The notes under the pieces are model-generated. The model was not told where the DNA came from. It ran no database searches and saw only the letters and a list, made by a program, of their open reading frames with translations. From positions 2,239 to 12,172 of the forward strand of contig JAHFRG010000046.1 in NCBI GenBank assembly GCA_023258935.1: a stretch of 9,934 nucleotides of DNA, in the 5' to 3' direction. The stretch comes from Betaproteobacteria bacterium. GTDB taxonomy: Bacteria; Pseudomonadota; Gammaproteobacteria; Burkholderiales; JAHFRG01. Position numbers and translations under genes: made by a program. Within the stretch, counting starts at the first letter, position 1. Each line of letters starts with the position of its first letter. This document shows, piece by piece, positions 1-7,407 of this stretch.

Positions 1-1395
1 CACGCGCGGGTCAAACGCGTCGCGCACAGCATCAGCAAAGAGGTTTGCCGCGAGCACCAGCATGAACATGAACAGGAACGCGGCGAGCAGCGACCACCAG
101 ACAATGGGCTCGCGCGCCATTTCCAGGCGCGCGCTGTTAATCATGGTGCCGAAGCTGATCATCGAGGGGTCCACCCCGACTCCGACATAGGTGAGTACCG
201 CTTCAGCCAGCACCAGTCCGCTGAAACTCAGCACCACGGTAATCAGCACGATGTGCATCACGTTGGGCAGAATGTGCCGGGTCATGATGCGCATATGGGA
301 GACGCCGAAAGCGTGCGCCGCCTGGATATATTCCAGCTCGCGTAATTTCAGCGCTTCACCGCGCAACAAGCGGCACAGGCTGGTCCAGCTGGTGACGCCA
401 AGGATAATGCACAAAAACAAGAGGCGAAAATCAGCACGCTCGGTGATGGTGGGAAACAGCTGCGGATGAGTGTCCATGAACACCTGCATCATCAGCACCG
501 CCGCGGCAATCAGAAGCACATCGGGAATCGAGCTCAAGGTGGTGTAAAAATACTGGATGCCATCATCCACCCAGCCGCGGAAATAGCCCGCCATGATGCC
601 CATGGCCAAAGCGAAAGGCAGCATCACCAGCGTGGTCAGCGTGCCGATTATCAGTGCGGTGCGTATGCTCTTGAGCGAAAGATAAAGCACGTCCTGTCCC
701 ACTTTATCGGTGCCGAACACATGGTAATGAGTGCTGAGAACCGACACGGGAAACACGAACAGTATCAATATGCCCAGCGTGACCAATATCGCAAACCATG
801 GAATTTCACTTTCGCCGCGCCACAAGGCCCTGGCAGTTTCGCTAAAAATGCGCCTTCTGCGCTTTGCCACCAGCCACACCAAAGCGGCAGCGACAACCAG
901 CCATGCAAGTGCAGCCAGGAACAGGGAGTAAAGCACACGCCGGGTGATGTCTTCCGCCCGCTCTTTTCCCGGATCGCGCAAATTCGCCGCGCCGTATTTC
1001 AGGCGCGGGTAATCCCTGATTTCCCTGCCATCCGGCAGCTCGATGGTCTCCTTGGCAAATAAGTATGCAGCTAATGGTGCTGAATAGGTTTTTTCAACTC
1101 GGGTGCGGAGTGGTTTGGCGAGCACATCGAAAACACTCAAGGCCTCGACCGAATAGGCGCGTTCAGCAGCGTTGCCTTCGAGCGGCAGCCTGAAATGCAC
1201 TGAATCAAGCAAACCGACCACCAGATAAGCCGCAAGCACCGTAGCTGCAACCATCCCGCTTTTGCTCTGCGCCACCCGCCACCAAGGCGCGACGAGATGC
1301 GGCCTACCGCGTACATACCACACGAACAGCGCGATCAGCACCAGCAGCAGATAAATCAGCGCATCAGTCCAAAGAATGACCGGTATGAAAGGCAT
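1..1395 (-). CDS. YejE/OppC-type peptide ABC transporter permease with enlarged N-terminus (3' end cut off by window edge)
   Basis: Inner-membrane permease subunit of a peptide-type ABC importer. Reading the minus strand from the ATG at 1395 gives 465 codons with no stop before the edge. The last visible residues (DAVRDAFDPRV) match the usual C-terminus of OppC-type permeases, so only a few residues should be missing. Residues about 240-455 form the binding-protein-dependent permease domain: HVFGTDKVGQDVLY at its entry and an EAA loop at about 355-379 (EYIQAAHAFGVSHMRI, then LPN), which contacts the ATPase. The odd part is the N-terminus. Membrane segments at about 13-28 and 48-66 are followed by a hydrophilic stretch of about 85 residues, then hydrophobic segments at about 155-177 and 200-220. 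OppC proteins are usually near 300 residues, so this one is about 165 longer. The ATG overlaps the stop of the upstream permease gene (TAATG), and TAAGG lies 8 bases ahead of it. Family is secure; the transported substrate is unknown. Confidence 0.88.
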   Translation of the reverse strand, partial: MPFIPVILWTDALIYLLLVLIALFVWYVRGRPHLVAPWWRVAQSKSGMVAATVLAAYLVVGLLDSVHFRLPLEGNAAERAYSVEALSVFDVLAKPLRTRVEKTYSAPLAAYLFAKETIELPDGREIRDYPRLKYGAANLRDPGKERAEDITRRVLYSLFLAALAWLVVAAALVWLVAKRRRRIFSETARALWRGESEIPWFAILVTLGILILFVFPVSVLSTHYHVFGTDKVGQDVLYLSLKSIRTALIIGTLTTLVMLPFALAMGIMAGYFRGWVDDGIQYFYTTLSSIPDVLLIAAAVLMMQVFMDTHPQLFPTITERADFRLLFLCIILGVTSWTSLCRLLRGEALKLRELEYIQAAHAFGVSHMRIMTRHILPNVMHIVLITVVLSFSGLVLAEAVLTYVGVGVDPSMISFGTMINSARLEMAREPIVWWSLLAAFLFMFMLVLAANLFADAVRDAFDPRV

Positions 1396-2372
1396 TATTC
1401 GAGCCTTACTCTGGGATCAACCACGGTGTAGGAAATGTCGGTCAGTATCAACCCTATGATGTAGAACACCGAGCCGATGAACACCATGGCGCGAACCACC
1501 GCGAAATCCTGGGAACTAATCGCATCTATGGTGTAGCTTCCCAGTCCGGGAATGCCGAAAAACGATTCGGTAATAAGGCTGCCCAGAAACAACAGCGGGA
1601 TCACCACCACAACGCCGGTCAAAATCGGAATCATGGCGTTTTTCAGCACGTGCTTGAACAGCACGCGTATTTCAGAGAGGCCTTTGGCCCGGGCCGTGCG
1701 CACGTAATCCTTGTTGATTTCCTCCAGAAAGATGGTGCGGTACCAGCGCGTGCCGCTGCCGATGCCTGCAATGACACCGACCATCACAGGCAGAATCACA
1801 AACTTGAACGTATCCAGGCCGAAATCGAAACCTGAGATCGGCACCAGGTTCCACAGCTTGCTCACCACATACTGACCGCTGATGATGTAAAACAAGCCGG
1901 AAATGGACATCATCGCCACGCACAGTACTACGCTCCAGAAATCAATGTAAGTCGCGCGGAAAAAAGCTATCAAAAGTGCGAAGGTGATCTCGACCAGAAG
2001 GCCGATGAGGAACACCGGTACCGCGATGGCGAGACTGGGGCCAATGCGGGTCTTGATTTCGTATGCGATGTCGCGCCCATCATCCGCCGGGCCGAAATCA
2101 AATGCGAACATCTTCACGGATTTCCGGTAAAAAATAGTGTCGCTCAACTTGCCCGGGCCTTCTGCGCTTGCGTTAAACAGCAGCGGCTTGTCGTAGCCGT
2201 GGTCCTGTTTCCATTTAGCGATCGCCTCGGGCGTGACGCGCTTGGCGCCAAGCTGCATGCGCGCGATATCGTCAGGCGTGTTGACCACGAAAAACAGGGC
2301 GAAAGTAATGATATTGACCCCGATAAGAATCGGTATGGCGTAGGCGATGCGGCGGATGATGTAATTGATCAT
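1395..2372 (-). CDS. YejB/OppB-type peptide ABC transporter permease
   Basis: Inner-membrane permease subunit, 325 residues, the normal size for the OppB/YejB family. It begins MINYIIRRIAYAIPILIG, the classic start of this family with the first membrane helix at about 9-30. Further hydrophobic segments lie at about 112-137, 143-168, 190-204, 247-266 and 294-315. The EAA loop that docks on the ATPase is at about 223-247 (DYVRTARAKGLSEIRVLF). The protein ends in the family-typical DPRVRLE. An upstream in-frame extension is open to 2651, but it runs inside the binding-protein gene and has no permease character. The ATG at 2372 fits the family start, overlaps the upstream stop as ATGA and has AAGGAG 7 bases ahead, so it is preferred. 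It should pair with the OppC-type permease immediately downstream to form the membrane channel. Confidence 0.93.
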   Translation of the reverse strand: MINYIIRRIAYAIPILIGVNIITFALFFVVNTPDDIARMQLGAKRVTPEAIAKWKQDHGYDKPLLFNASAEGPGKLSDTIFYRKSVKMFAFDFGPADDGRDIAYEIKTRIGPSLAIAVPVFLIGLLVEITFALLIAFFRATYIDFWSVVLCVAMMSISGLFYIISGQYVVSKLWNLVPISGFDFGLDTFKFVILPVMVGVIAGIGSGTRWYRTIFLEEINKDYVRTARAKGLSEIRVLFKHVLKNAMIPILTGVVVVIPLLFLGSLITESFFGIPGLGSYTIDAISSQDFAVVRAMVFIGSVFYIIGLILTDISYTVVDPRVRLE

Positions 2373-4573
2373 AGCCTCGCTCCTTCGACGGGTTCTGGTC
2401 GGGGGACCGCAGCCATGCGTTCCTTGCGCCGGTAGGTGAGCACTGCGGGAACTGCGCTTGCCACCAACACTGCCAGAATCAACAACACCGGCCACAGCAC
2501 CGGCTGGTTCCATTCCCTGCGCTCTTGGCTGCGCAATGCGGCATCGATGCGCTCGTACTTGAGGTTGTTGCGCGCCATCTGGTTGGGCTTTACGTTCTGC
2601 ATCCAGCCGTGATACAAGCCGAAATCCTTGGGATGGAATCCCCATAACCAAGGCGCGTCGTTACGCGCAATGCTTACCATTTTGTCAATAATTGCCTGGC
2701 GCTGCGGACTGTTGTCCATGTTCTTCATGCGCTCAAACAATTCGTTGTATTCCGGGTTGTCGTAGTTCGCAGCATTTTCGCCGTCGAACTTTACCTTGCC
2801 TTGCGGGCCGGCAAGCAGGAACAGGAAATTTTCAGGGTCGGGATAATCGGCGTTCCAGCCCCAGTAGAAAATCTGCGCATCGCCTTTGCGGATTTTTTCC
2901 TGGAAGCGGTTGTAATCGGTGGCGCGCACCACAAGCTGCAAATCAAGTTTGGCAAACTGCTTGCGCAGCCAGTCAAGGCGAGCTTTGTCATCCGGTCCGC
3001 GCGCGGTGACATCAAAATTCAGGAGTAGCGGCTTTCCGGTCTTGGCGTCCCTGCCATCGGGATAACCTGCTTCCGCCAGCAGTCTTTTCGCTGTTTCGAT
3101 GGACTTGCGCTTGGGCCGGTTGTCCGCCCATTCGTATACCACGGGATTGATCCCAGCTTGTCCATCCCTGAAACCCCAAATCCCCGGCGCGATCGGTCCC
3201 TGCGCAGGAATGCCGCGTCCGTTGGCGAAAATCGAAATGTATTCTTCATAATCCACCGCAACCGAAATCGCCTGCCTGAGTTTTCTCGCGCGTTCCGTAT
3301 ACCCGCCCACCACCGGATCGAGCATATTGAAACCCATGTAAATAATGGTAGTGGCGACCGAGGTTTCAAGCTTTATGCCTTTCTCGCGCATCGCATCGGT
3401 CACCACCGCTTCGCCTTGCGCGCCGACTTGCACCGCCTGGTCGTAGCTGTCGGAGGAAATCCCAGATGCATCGTAATAGCCTTGCAAAAATTTATTCCAG
3501 TACGGAATGCTCTCTTTTTCGCGGCTGAATACCGCCTTGTCAATAAACGGCAGCGGTTTGCCGGCATCTTTAAGCAAGCCTGCTTTGGCATCACCCGACT
3601 CCCCGCTGGCGGGATAGGTTTCGCCGTGAAAATTGGGATTGAACTCCAGCACCATGCGGCTATTGGGGTTGTTTTCGGTAAGCATGTAAGGGCCTGTTCC
3701 CACCGGATACCAGTCAAGGGTAAGGTTTTTCTCCGCCATTCCCGGCTGCGAATAAAAACGGTCCACTTCCACTGGCACCGGCGCGAAGAAAAACATGGCA
3801 AGCCAATACACGAATTGCGGATATTTGCCTTTGACCTTGACTTGGTAAGTGTAACGGCCGGTAGCCTCGACGCCTTCCAGGGAATAGCGGGTCAGATCGA
3901 GCCAGGCATCTTTGCCTTCCTTCGCAAGCAGAGCCTGGTCGGCTTGCTTCAAGGCATCGGCGTATTGCTTGAGGCCAATGATGTATTCGCTCATCAGTCC
4001 GAAAATCGGCGAATGCAGCCGCGGGTGGGCAAGACGTTTGATCTGATATACGTAATCCTTGGCATTAAGCTCGCGCGTGCCCTGCTCTTTGAAATCGGAA
4101 AGTGTGTAAACATCTTTCAAGTCCTCCCGCTTCAGGTCTTGATACAAAAATTTGCCGTTTTTGTCCCTGGCAAACGCCGGGTGCGGCTGATAGTGGATTC
4201 GCGGCTTGATGCGAATTTGGTAAATGCTGTAGGCAATGCGCTTCGGGTCGGCATCATCGGAGAGCTTGCGTCCCGTCTTGTCGTAATACTGCACACGGGG
4301 CATTTCCGCCGCGCTTAAAGGAACCAGGGTATAAGGGCGCTTGAGGTAGTGATATTGAAGCGGCGGTTCGTAGATTTGGGCGTTGAATACCGCCTCATTT
4401 TCGCTGTATGACTGCACCGGATCGAGGTGCTTGGGACGCTCGGTGAATGCCGAATAAAAGATATTCTTTCCGCTGTCCGCGGCCGGATAGGGGTTGTTCC
4501 AGCCGGAGCTTCCGCACGCCGCAGCAAGCAGGGACAACGCCAGGCAAAAGAAGCGACAGAACTGGAAATTCAT
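2369..4573 (-). CDS. Large extracytoplasmic solute-binding protein of a peptide-type ABC transporter, putative lipoprotein with a C-terminal membrane helix
   Basis: Family 5 (OppA/DppA-type) solute-binding protein, 734 residues against the usual 500-600. Family marks in order are an N-terminal HLDPVQSYSENEA stretch, GTGPYML at about 292-298, LRQAISVAVDYEEY at about 432-445, and the YWGWNADYPDPENF block at about 570-583. The start at 4573 is chosen because it gives a compact signal (MNFQFCRFFC, then LALSLLAAAC) with Cys20 as the likely lipidated residue. The lipobox is imperfect, with Ala at -3. In-frame ATGs at 4612 and 4624 would only add a polar leader, and no start has a good Shine-Dalgarno. 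The unusual part is the C-terminus: a hydrophobic helix at about 691-714 (WPVLLILAVLVASAVPAVL), then a basic RRKER stretch and a proline-rich tail, predicting a second anchor in the inner membrane. First gene of the operon; its stop overlaps the next start. The ligand cannot be read from sequence: peptides are the family default, but other solutes are possible. Confidence 0.9.
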   Translation of the reverse strand: MNFQFCRFFCLALSLLAAACGSSGWNNPYPAADSGKNIFYSAFTERPKHLDPVQSYSENEAVFNAQIYEPPLQYHYLKRPYTLVPLSAAEMPRVQYYDKTGRKLSDDADPKRIAYSIYQIRIKPRIHYQPHPAFARDKNGKFLYQDLKREDLKDVYTLSDFKEQGTRELNAKDYVYQIKRLAHPRLHSPIFGLMSEYIIGLKQYADALKQADQALLAKEGKDAWLDLTRYSLEGVEATGRYTYQVKVKGKYPQFVYWLAMFFFAPVPVEVDRFYSQPGMAEKNLTLDWYPVGTGPYMLTENNPNSRMVLEFNPNFHGETYPASGESGDAKAGLLKDAGKPLPFIDKAVFSREKESIPYWNKFLQGYYDASGISSDSYDQAVQVGAQGEAVVTDAMREKGIKLETSVATTIIYMGFNMLDPVVGGYTERARKLRQAISVAVDYEEYISIFANGRGIPAQGPIAPGIWGFRDGQAGINPVVYEWADNRPKRKSIETAKRLLAEAGYPDGRDAKTGKPLLLNFDVTARGPDDKARLDWLRKQFAKLDLQLVVRATDYNRFQEKIRKGDAQIFYWGWNADYPDPENFLFLLAGPQGKVKFDGENAANYDNPEYNELFERMKNMDNSPQRQAIIDKMVSIARNDAPWLWGFHPKDFGLYHGWMQNVKPNQMARNNLKYERIDAALRSQERREWNQPVLWPVLLILAVLVASAVPAVLTYRRKERMAAVPRPEPVEGARL
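2380..2385 (-). promoter_or_regulatory. Ribosome binding site of the YejB-type permease
   Basis: On the minus strand AAGGAG lies 7 bases upstream of the ATG at 2372. It sits inside the last codons of the binding-protein gene, in the stretch encoding the PVEGARL tail, and it decides the start of the permease. Confidence 0.75.
2381..2405. repeat. Possible solo copy of a dispersed PEPVEG-type repeat at the end of a coding region
   Basis: The plus strand reads tccttcgacgggttctgg and then tcggggg. It resembles one half of the short dispersed repeats common in proteobacterial genomes (core ccttcgac, then a c/g-rich segment, ctcagg), which in one frame encode the peptide RPEPVEG. Here the minus strand encodes exactly PRPEPVEG at the end of the binding protein. 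Only one copy is in the window, so repeat status rests on recognition of the motif, not on a count. Confidence 0.4.
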
Positions 4574-4627
4574 CGGCTTCACAGTGTATAGCAAACCGCG
4601 CGCTTGAGTCATCTTTGCCGCCATGGG

Positions 4628-4657
4628 TTAAGCGAACCGGAAAAGATAAGTTATAAT
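4628..4657 (+). promoter_or_regulatory. Likely sigma-70 promoter of fabI
   Basis: A perfect -10 element TATAAT at 4652-4657 has a weak -35 candidate TTAAGC at 4628-4633, spaced 18 bases. Transcription would start near 4664 and leave a leader of about 28 bases before the fabI ATG. The promoter lies in the 118-base region between the divergent binding-protein gene and fabI. The TTATAA core is self-complementary, so it could also serve as part of a minus-strand -10 (TATAAC), but no fitting -35 was seen on that side. Confidence 0.55.
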
Positions 4658-4680
4658 TCCACAGCCTCACGTTCATAGAC

Positions 4681-4685
4681 AGGGA
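4681..4685 (+). promoter_or_regulatory. Ribosome binding site that fixes the fabI start
   Basis: AGGGA ends 6 bases before the ATG at 4692. An in-frame ATG at 4686 directly abuts this element and would be too close to use it, so the second ATG is preferred. Confidence 0.7.
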
Positions 4686-4691
4686 ATGACC

Positions 4692-5483
4692 ATGGGAATT
4701 CTCGCCGACAAACGCATCCTGATTACCGGGTTGTTGAGCAATCGCTCCATCGCTTACGGCATTGCCGGCGCCATGAAGCGCGAAGGCGCCCAACTTGCTT
4801 TTACTTACCAGGGGGAAAGGGTGCAGGATCGCGTGGAGGAAATGGCCAATGAATTTGGCAGCAAGCTGGTATTCGGCTGTGATGTCAGCAGCGACGAGCA
4901 GATTGAGCGTTTGTTCAGCGAACTTGGCAAACATTGGGACGGGCTGGATGGCATTGTGCATTCCATTGCGTTTGCGCCGCGCGAAGCGCTTTCCGGTGAT
5001 TTCCTGGATGGTCTGAGCCGCGAAGCTTTCCGTATCGCACATGATGTGAGCTCCTACAGCTTTGCGGCTCTGGCCAAAGCCGGGTTGCCGCTGATGCAGG
5101 GAAGAAAAGCGGCGCTGCTTACCCTGACTTATTTGGGCGCGGCGCGTACTGTGCCCAATTACAATGTGATGGGACTAGCCAAAGCAAGCCTCGAAGCCAA
5201 CGTGCGCTATCTGGCGCAAAGCCTGGGACCCAAGGGGATACGCGTGAATGCGATTTCCGCGGGCCCGATCAAGACGCTGGCGGCAGCCGGGATAAGCGGG
5301 TTCGGAAAGATTCTCAGCTTTGTTGCGGAAAATGCGCCGCTAAAGCGCAATGTGACGATAGACGATGTGGGGAACGCCGCAGCTTTCCTGATGAGCGATC
5401 TGGCAAACGGAATCACCGGTGAAATCACTCATGTTGACGCAGGCTTCAGCATCACCGTGGGCGGCATCTCGGGGCTGTCCTGA
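4692..5483 (+). CDS. fabI: Enoyl-[acyl-carrier-protein] reductase (NADH) FabI
   Basis: Catalyses the last step of each fatty-acid elongation round in the cytoplasm, reducing trans-2-enoyl-ACP with NAD(P)H. It is a 263-residue short-chain dehydrogenase-type protein, close to the 262 of E. coli FabI, and aligns by eye along its whole length. Seen in order: the dinucleotide-binding motif TGLLSNRSIAYG at about 12-23, the CDV motif near 63-65, HSIAFAP at about 90-96, the catalytic pair Tyr147 (TYLG) and Tyr157 (PNYNVMGLAK), Lys164, and SAGPIKTLAA. At the position of E. coli Gly93 there is Ala (HSIAFAP). The start at 4692 gives MGILADKRIL, matching MGFLSGKRIL of E. coli, and is supported by the Shine-Dalgarno. 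It stands alone on the plus strand, divergent from the transporter operon and convergent with ppiD, with 30 bases before the ppiD stop and no clear terminator between them. Confidence 0.97.
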   Translation: MGILADKRILITGLLSNRSIAYGIAGAMKREGAQLAFTYQGERVQDRVEEMANEFGSKLVFGCDVSSDEQIERLFSELGKHWDGLDGIVHSIAFAPREALSGDFLDGLSREAFRIAHDVSSYSFAALAKAGLPLMQGRKAALLTLTYLGAARTVPNYNVMGLAKASLEANVRYLAQSLGPKGIRVNAISAGPIKTLAAAGISGFGKILSFVAENAPLKRNVTIDDVGNAAAFLMSDLANGITGEITHVDAGFSITVGGISGLS

Positions 5484-5513
5484 TTCCTTGGTCATGAATT
5501 CCTAATCCTGTTC

Positions 5514-7394
5514 TCAGCGTTCTTTTTTCTCCAACTGTTCATAGTTGATTTTGACCTCGGTTTTTTGCCTGAGGCTGGCAAGATAAGCGGTAAATTGCTC
5601 CTGCGCGACAAGCTGTCGCAGTTGTTCGGTTAACTCCTTGCGCTTCGCTTCATCAATCCTGTCGGGTTCCTGGACTCGGATAATCTTAAACAGCATATAA
5701 CTCCCTTCCGGGTCTGCCGCGCCGGCATAAGCCGGAAGCTTGCTCACATCCGTCGTGAACACCGCACGCAGCGCGGCTATGCCCAATCCCGGTGCTGCGC
5801 GCTGGCGGCTCAACATGACCGGCGTGCTCCATTTGATATTGACATCTTTGCCTTGCTGCAACATTTCGAGCTGGGCCATCCCTTCTTTTCTCGCGAGCTC
5901 GGAAGCTTGCTGCAGCAGGATAATCTTGTTGATCCCAGCTCTGGCCTCCTGGAAAGGCATATGGCTCGCGGCCTTGTGCTCCAGCACATGCGCCGCAACC
6001 AGGGTATTGGGCGCGACTTCGATGGCCTCGGTGTTGCGTTTGTTTTTAACCGCATCGTCTGAAAATAGCGCCTTCAGCAGCTTTTCATTGCTTAACAGCC
6101 CAACATCTTTGCTGTCGCGGGTCAGCCACGGGCTTTGCTGGATGGTCAGCTTGAAAGCCTGTGCCGCCGGTTTCAGGCTTTCCGGCTGTTCGTACACCAT
6201 GTTGCTGAAATTTTCGGCAAGCTCGTTGAATTTTTTGATGGCCTGCTGCTCTTTGAGTTCGCGCTCGATCTGATTTCTGGCTTCTTCGTATCCCAGCTGC
6301 TTGATGGCGTTGAGCTTGATGATGTGGTAGCCGAACTGGGTTTCCACAGGCCCGGCTATTTCCCTCTCTTTCATCTGGAATACCGCGTCTTCAAAAGGCT
6401 TTACCATTGCGCCCCGGGATATGAACCCGAGATCGCCGCCCTTGGCCGCCGAGCCGGGGTCCTGCGAGTTTTTTTTCGCCAGCTCGGTGAACTCCGCTGG
6501 ATTTTTTACGACCTGCTGGTAGAGTTGATTAGCCTCGGCTCTGGCCTGTGCCTTGGATTCGGCGCTGGCATTAGGCGGCACCGAAATCAGAATATGGCTT
6601 GCCTGCCGCGACTGAAACTGGGTGGGATGCTCATCGTAATATTTCCTGCTTTCTTCCGCGCTCACTTTAATCTGCGAACCCAGATTGTCAGCCGACAGTA
6701 CCGCATATTCGGCGCGTACTTGCTCAGGTGTCTGGAACTCGTTGCGGTGCTCCTCATAATAATGCTTTGCCGCACCCTCGCTGACCTTCACGGTAAGCAC
6801 ATATTGGTCTATAGAATTAGTGTGCTGACTGACCTCTCGCTCTTGCTGGCTGAGGCGAATTAATCTATCAGCGACCGATTGCGTAACGAATTCGCTTTCG
6901 AAAGCGCCAGCCAGCTGCCCCAGTACCATATCCTGCCTCATCTTGGCCTCAAAGCTCAGGGGATTCAGGCCCTGATTGCGCAGTATGGTTTCGTAACGGG
7001 CCCTGGAAAATTTGCCGTTCTCCTGGAAAGCGGAAAATTCGCTGATGACTTTTTTCAACTGAAGGTCGTTTGCGGTCAACCCCGCGCGCGCCGCCTGGAC
7101 TAAAAGCAGTTGCTGCTTTATAAGTTTATCAAGGATTGAAGCACGCGTTTCAGGATCTTCCATGATAATCGGGTTGAACTTATCGCCCATCTGGTTGCGC
7201 ATTCTTTCCTGTTCCTCGCGTAGCGCTTGAGTGAACTCTTGCTGAGTGATCCTGTAACTGCCGACCTTGGCTAGATAGTCCCCGCCGCCTATGCTGCTGA
7301 AATAACGTTCCACGCCAAACAGCGCAAACGGCAGAAAAATCAATGCAAGGACGACCTGGACGATTCTTTTATTGCGGTGGATTAAATCAAACAT
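5514..7394 (-). CDS. ppiD: Peptidylprolyl isomerase/chaperone PpiD (SurA-like N-domain plus parvulin domain)
   Basis: Inner-membrane-anchored periplasmic folding factor that acts on newly exported proteins near the Sec translocon; 626 residues, the usual PpiD size. The start MFDLIHRNKRIVQ is the family hallmark, followed by one membrane helix at about 12-28. Residues about 35-200 form the SurA-like chaperone region. A parvulin domain spans about 262-364: ASHILI, then DPGSAAKGGDLGFISRGAMV, KPFEDAVF, and GPVETQFGYHIIKL. These consensus elements are intact by eye. The E. coli PpiD parvulin domain is reported to lack clear isomerase activity, so activity here is only plausible. The rest to the C-terminus is a second chaperone-like region. 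No Shine-Dalgarno is visible before the ATG (ACCAACACATAATG), and an intrinsic terminator ends 13 bases before the start codon. Same strand as lon and hupB. Confidence 0.95.
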   Translation of the reverse strand: MFDLIHRNKRIVQVVLALIFLPFALFGVERYFSSIGGGDYLAKVGSYRITQQEFTQALREEQERMRNQMGDKFNPIIMEDPETRASILDKLIKQQLLLVQAARAGLTANDLQLKKVISEFSAFQENGKFSRARYETILRNQGLNPLSFEAKMRQDMVLGQLAGAFESEFVTQSVADRLIRLSQQEREVSQHTNSIDQYVLTVKVSEGAAKHYYEEHRNEFQTPEQVRAEYAVLSADNLGSQIKVSAEESRKYYDEHPTQFQSRQASHILISVPPNASAESKAQARAEANQLYQQVVKNPAEFTELAKKNSQDPGSAAKGGDLGFISRGAMVKPFEDAVFQMKEREIAGPVETQFGYHIIKLNAIKQLGYEEARNQIERELKEQQAIKKFNELAENFSNMVYEQPESLKPAAQAFKLTIQQSPWLTRDSKDVGLLSNEKLLKALFSDDAVKNKRNTEAIEVAPNTLVAAHVLEHKAASHMPFQEARAGINKIILLQQASELARKEGMAQLEMLQQGKDVNIKWSTPVMLSRQRAAPGLGIAALRAVFTTDVSKLPAYAGAADPEGSYMLFKIIRVQEPDRIDEAKRKELTEQLRQLVAQEQFTAYLASLRQKTEVKINYEQLEKKER

Positions 7395-7407
7395 TATGTG
7401 TTGGTAA

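Noticed and set aside
466..1062. A 198-codon plus-strand frame rich in His and Gln, opposite the OppC-type permease
   Set aside because: Codon-aligned antisense to a well-supported permease. The His/Gln richness is what the complement of Val, Met and Leu codons produces.
2373..2651. N-terminal extension of the YejB-type permease to an ATG at 2651
   Set aside because: It overlaps the binding-protein gene in another frame and has no permease features. The ATG at 2372 with AAGGAG fits the family start exactly.
3158..4318. A 386-codon open frame on the plus strand, antisense to the binding-protein gene
   Set aside because: Its codons lie exactly opposite those of the real gene, so stops could arise only where the binding protein uses TTA, CTA or TCA, which it avoids. 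It has no Shine-Dalgarno, no domain character and sits inside a strongly supported gene.
5484..5513. Bidirectional terminator between convergent fabI and ppiD
   Set aside because: No inverted repeat with a T run could be found in the 30 bases between the stops.
6135..6863. A 242-codon open frame antisense to ppiD
   Set aside because: Same codon-aligned antisense relationship; it mirrors codon choice in ppiD and shows no recognisable protein features.
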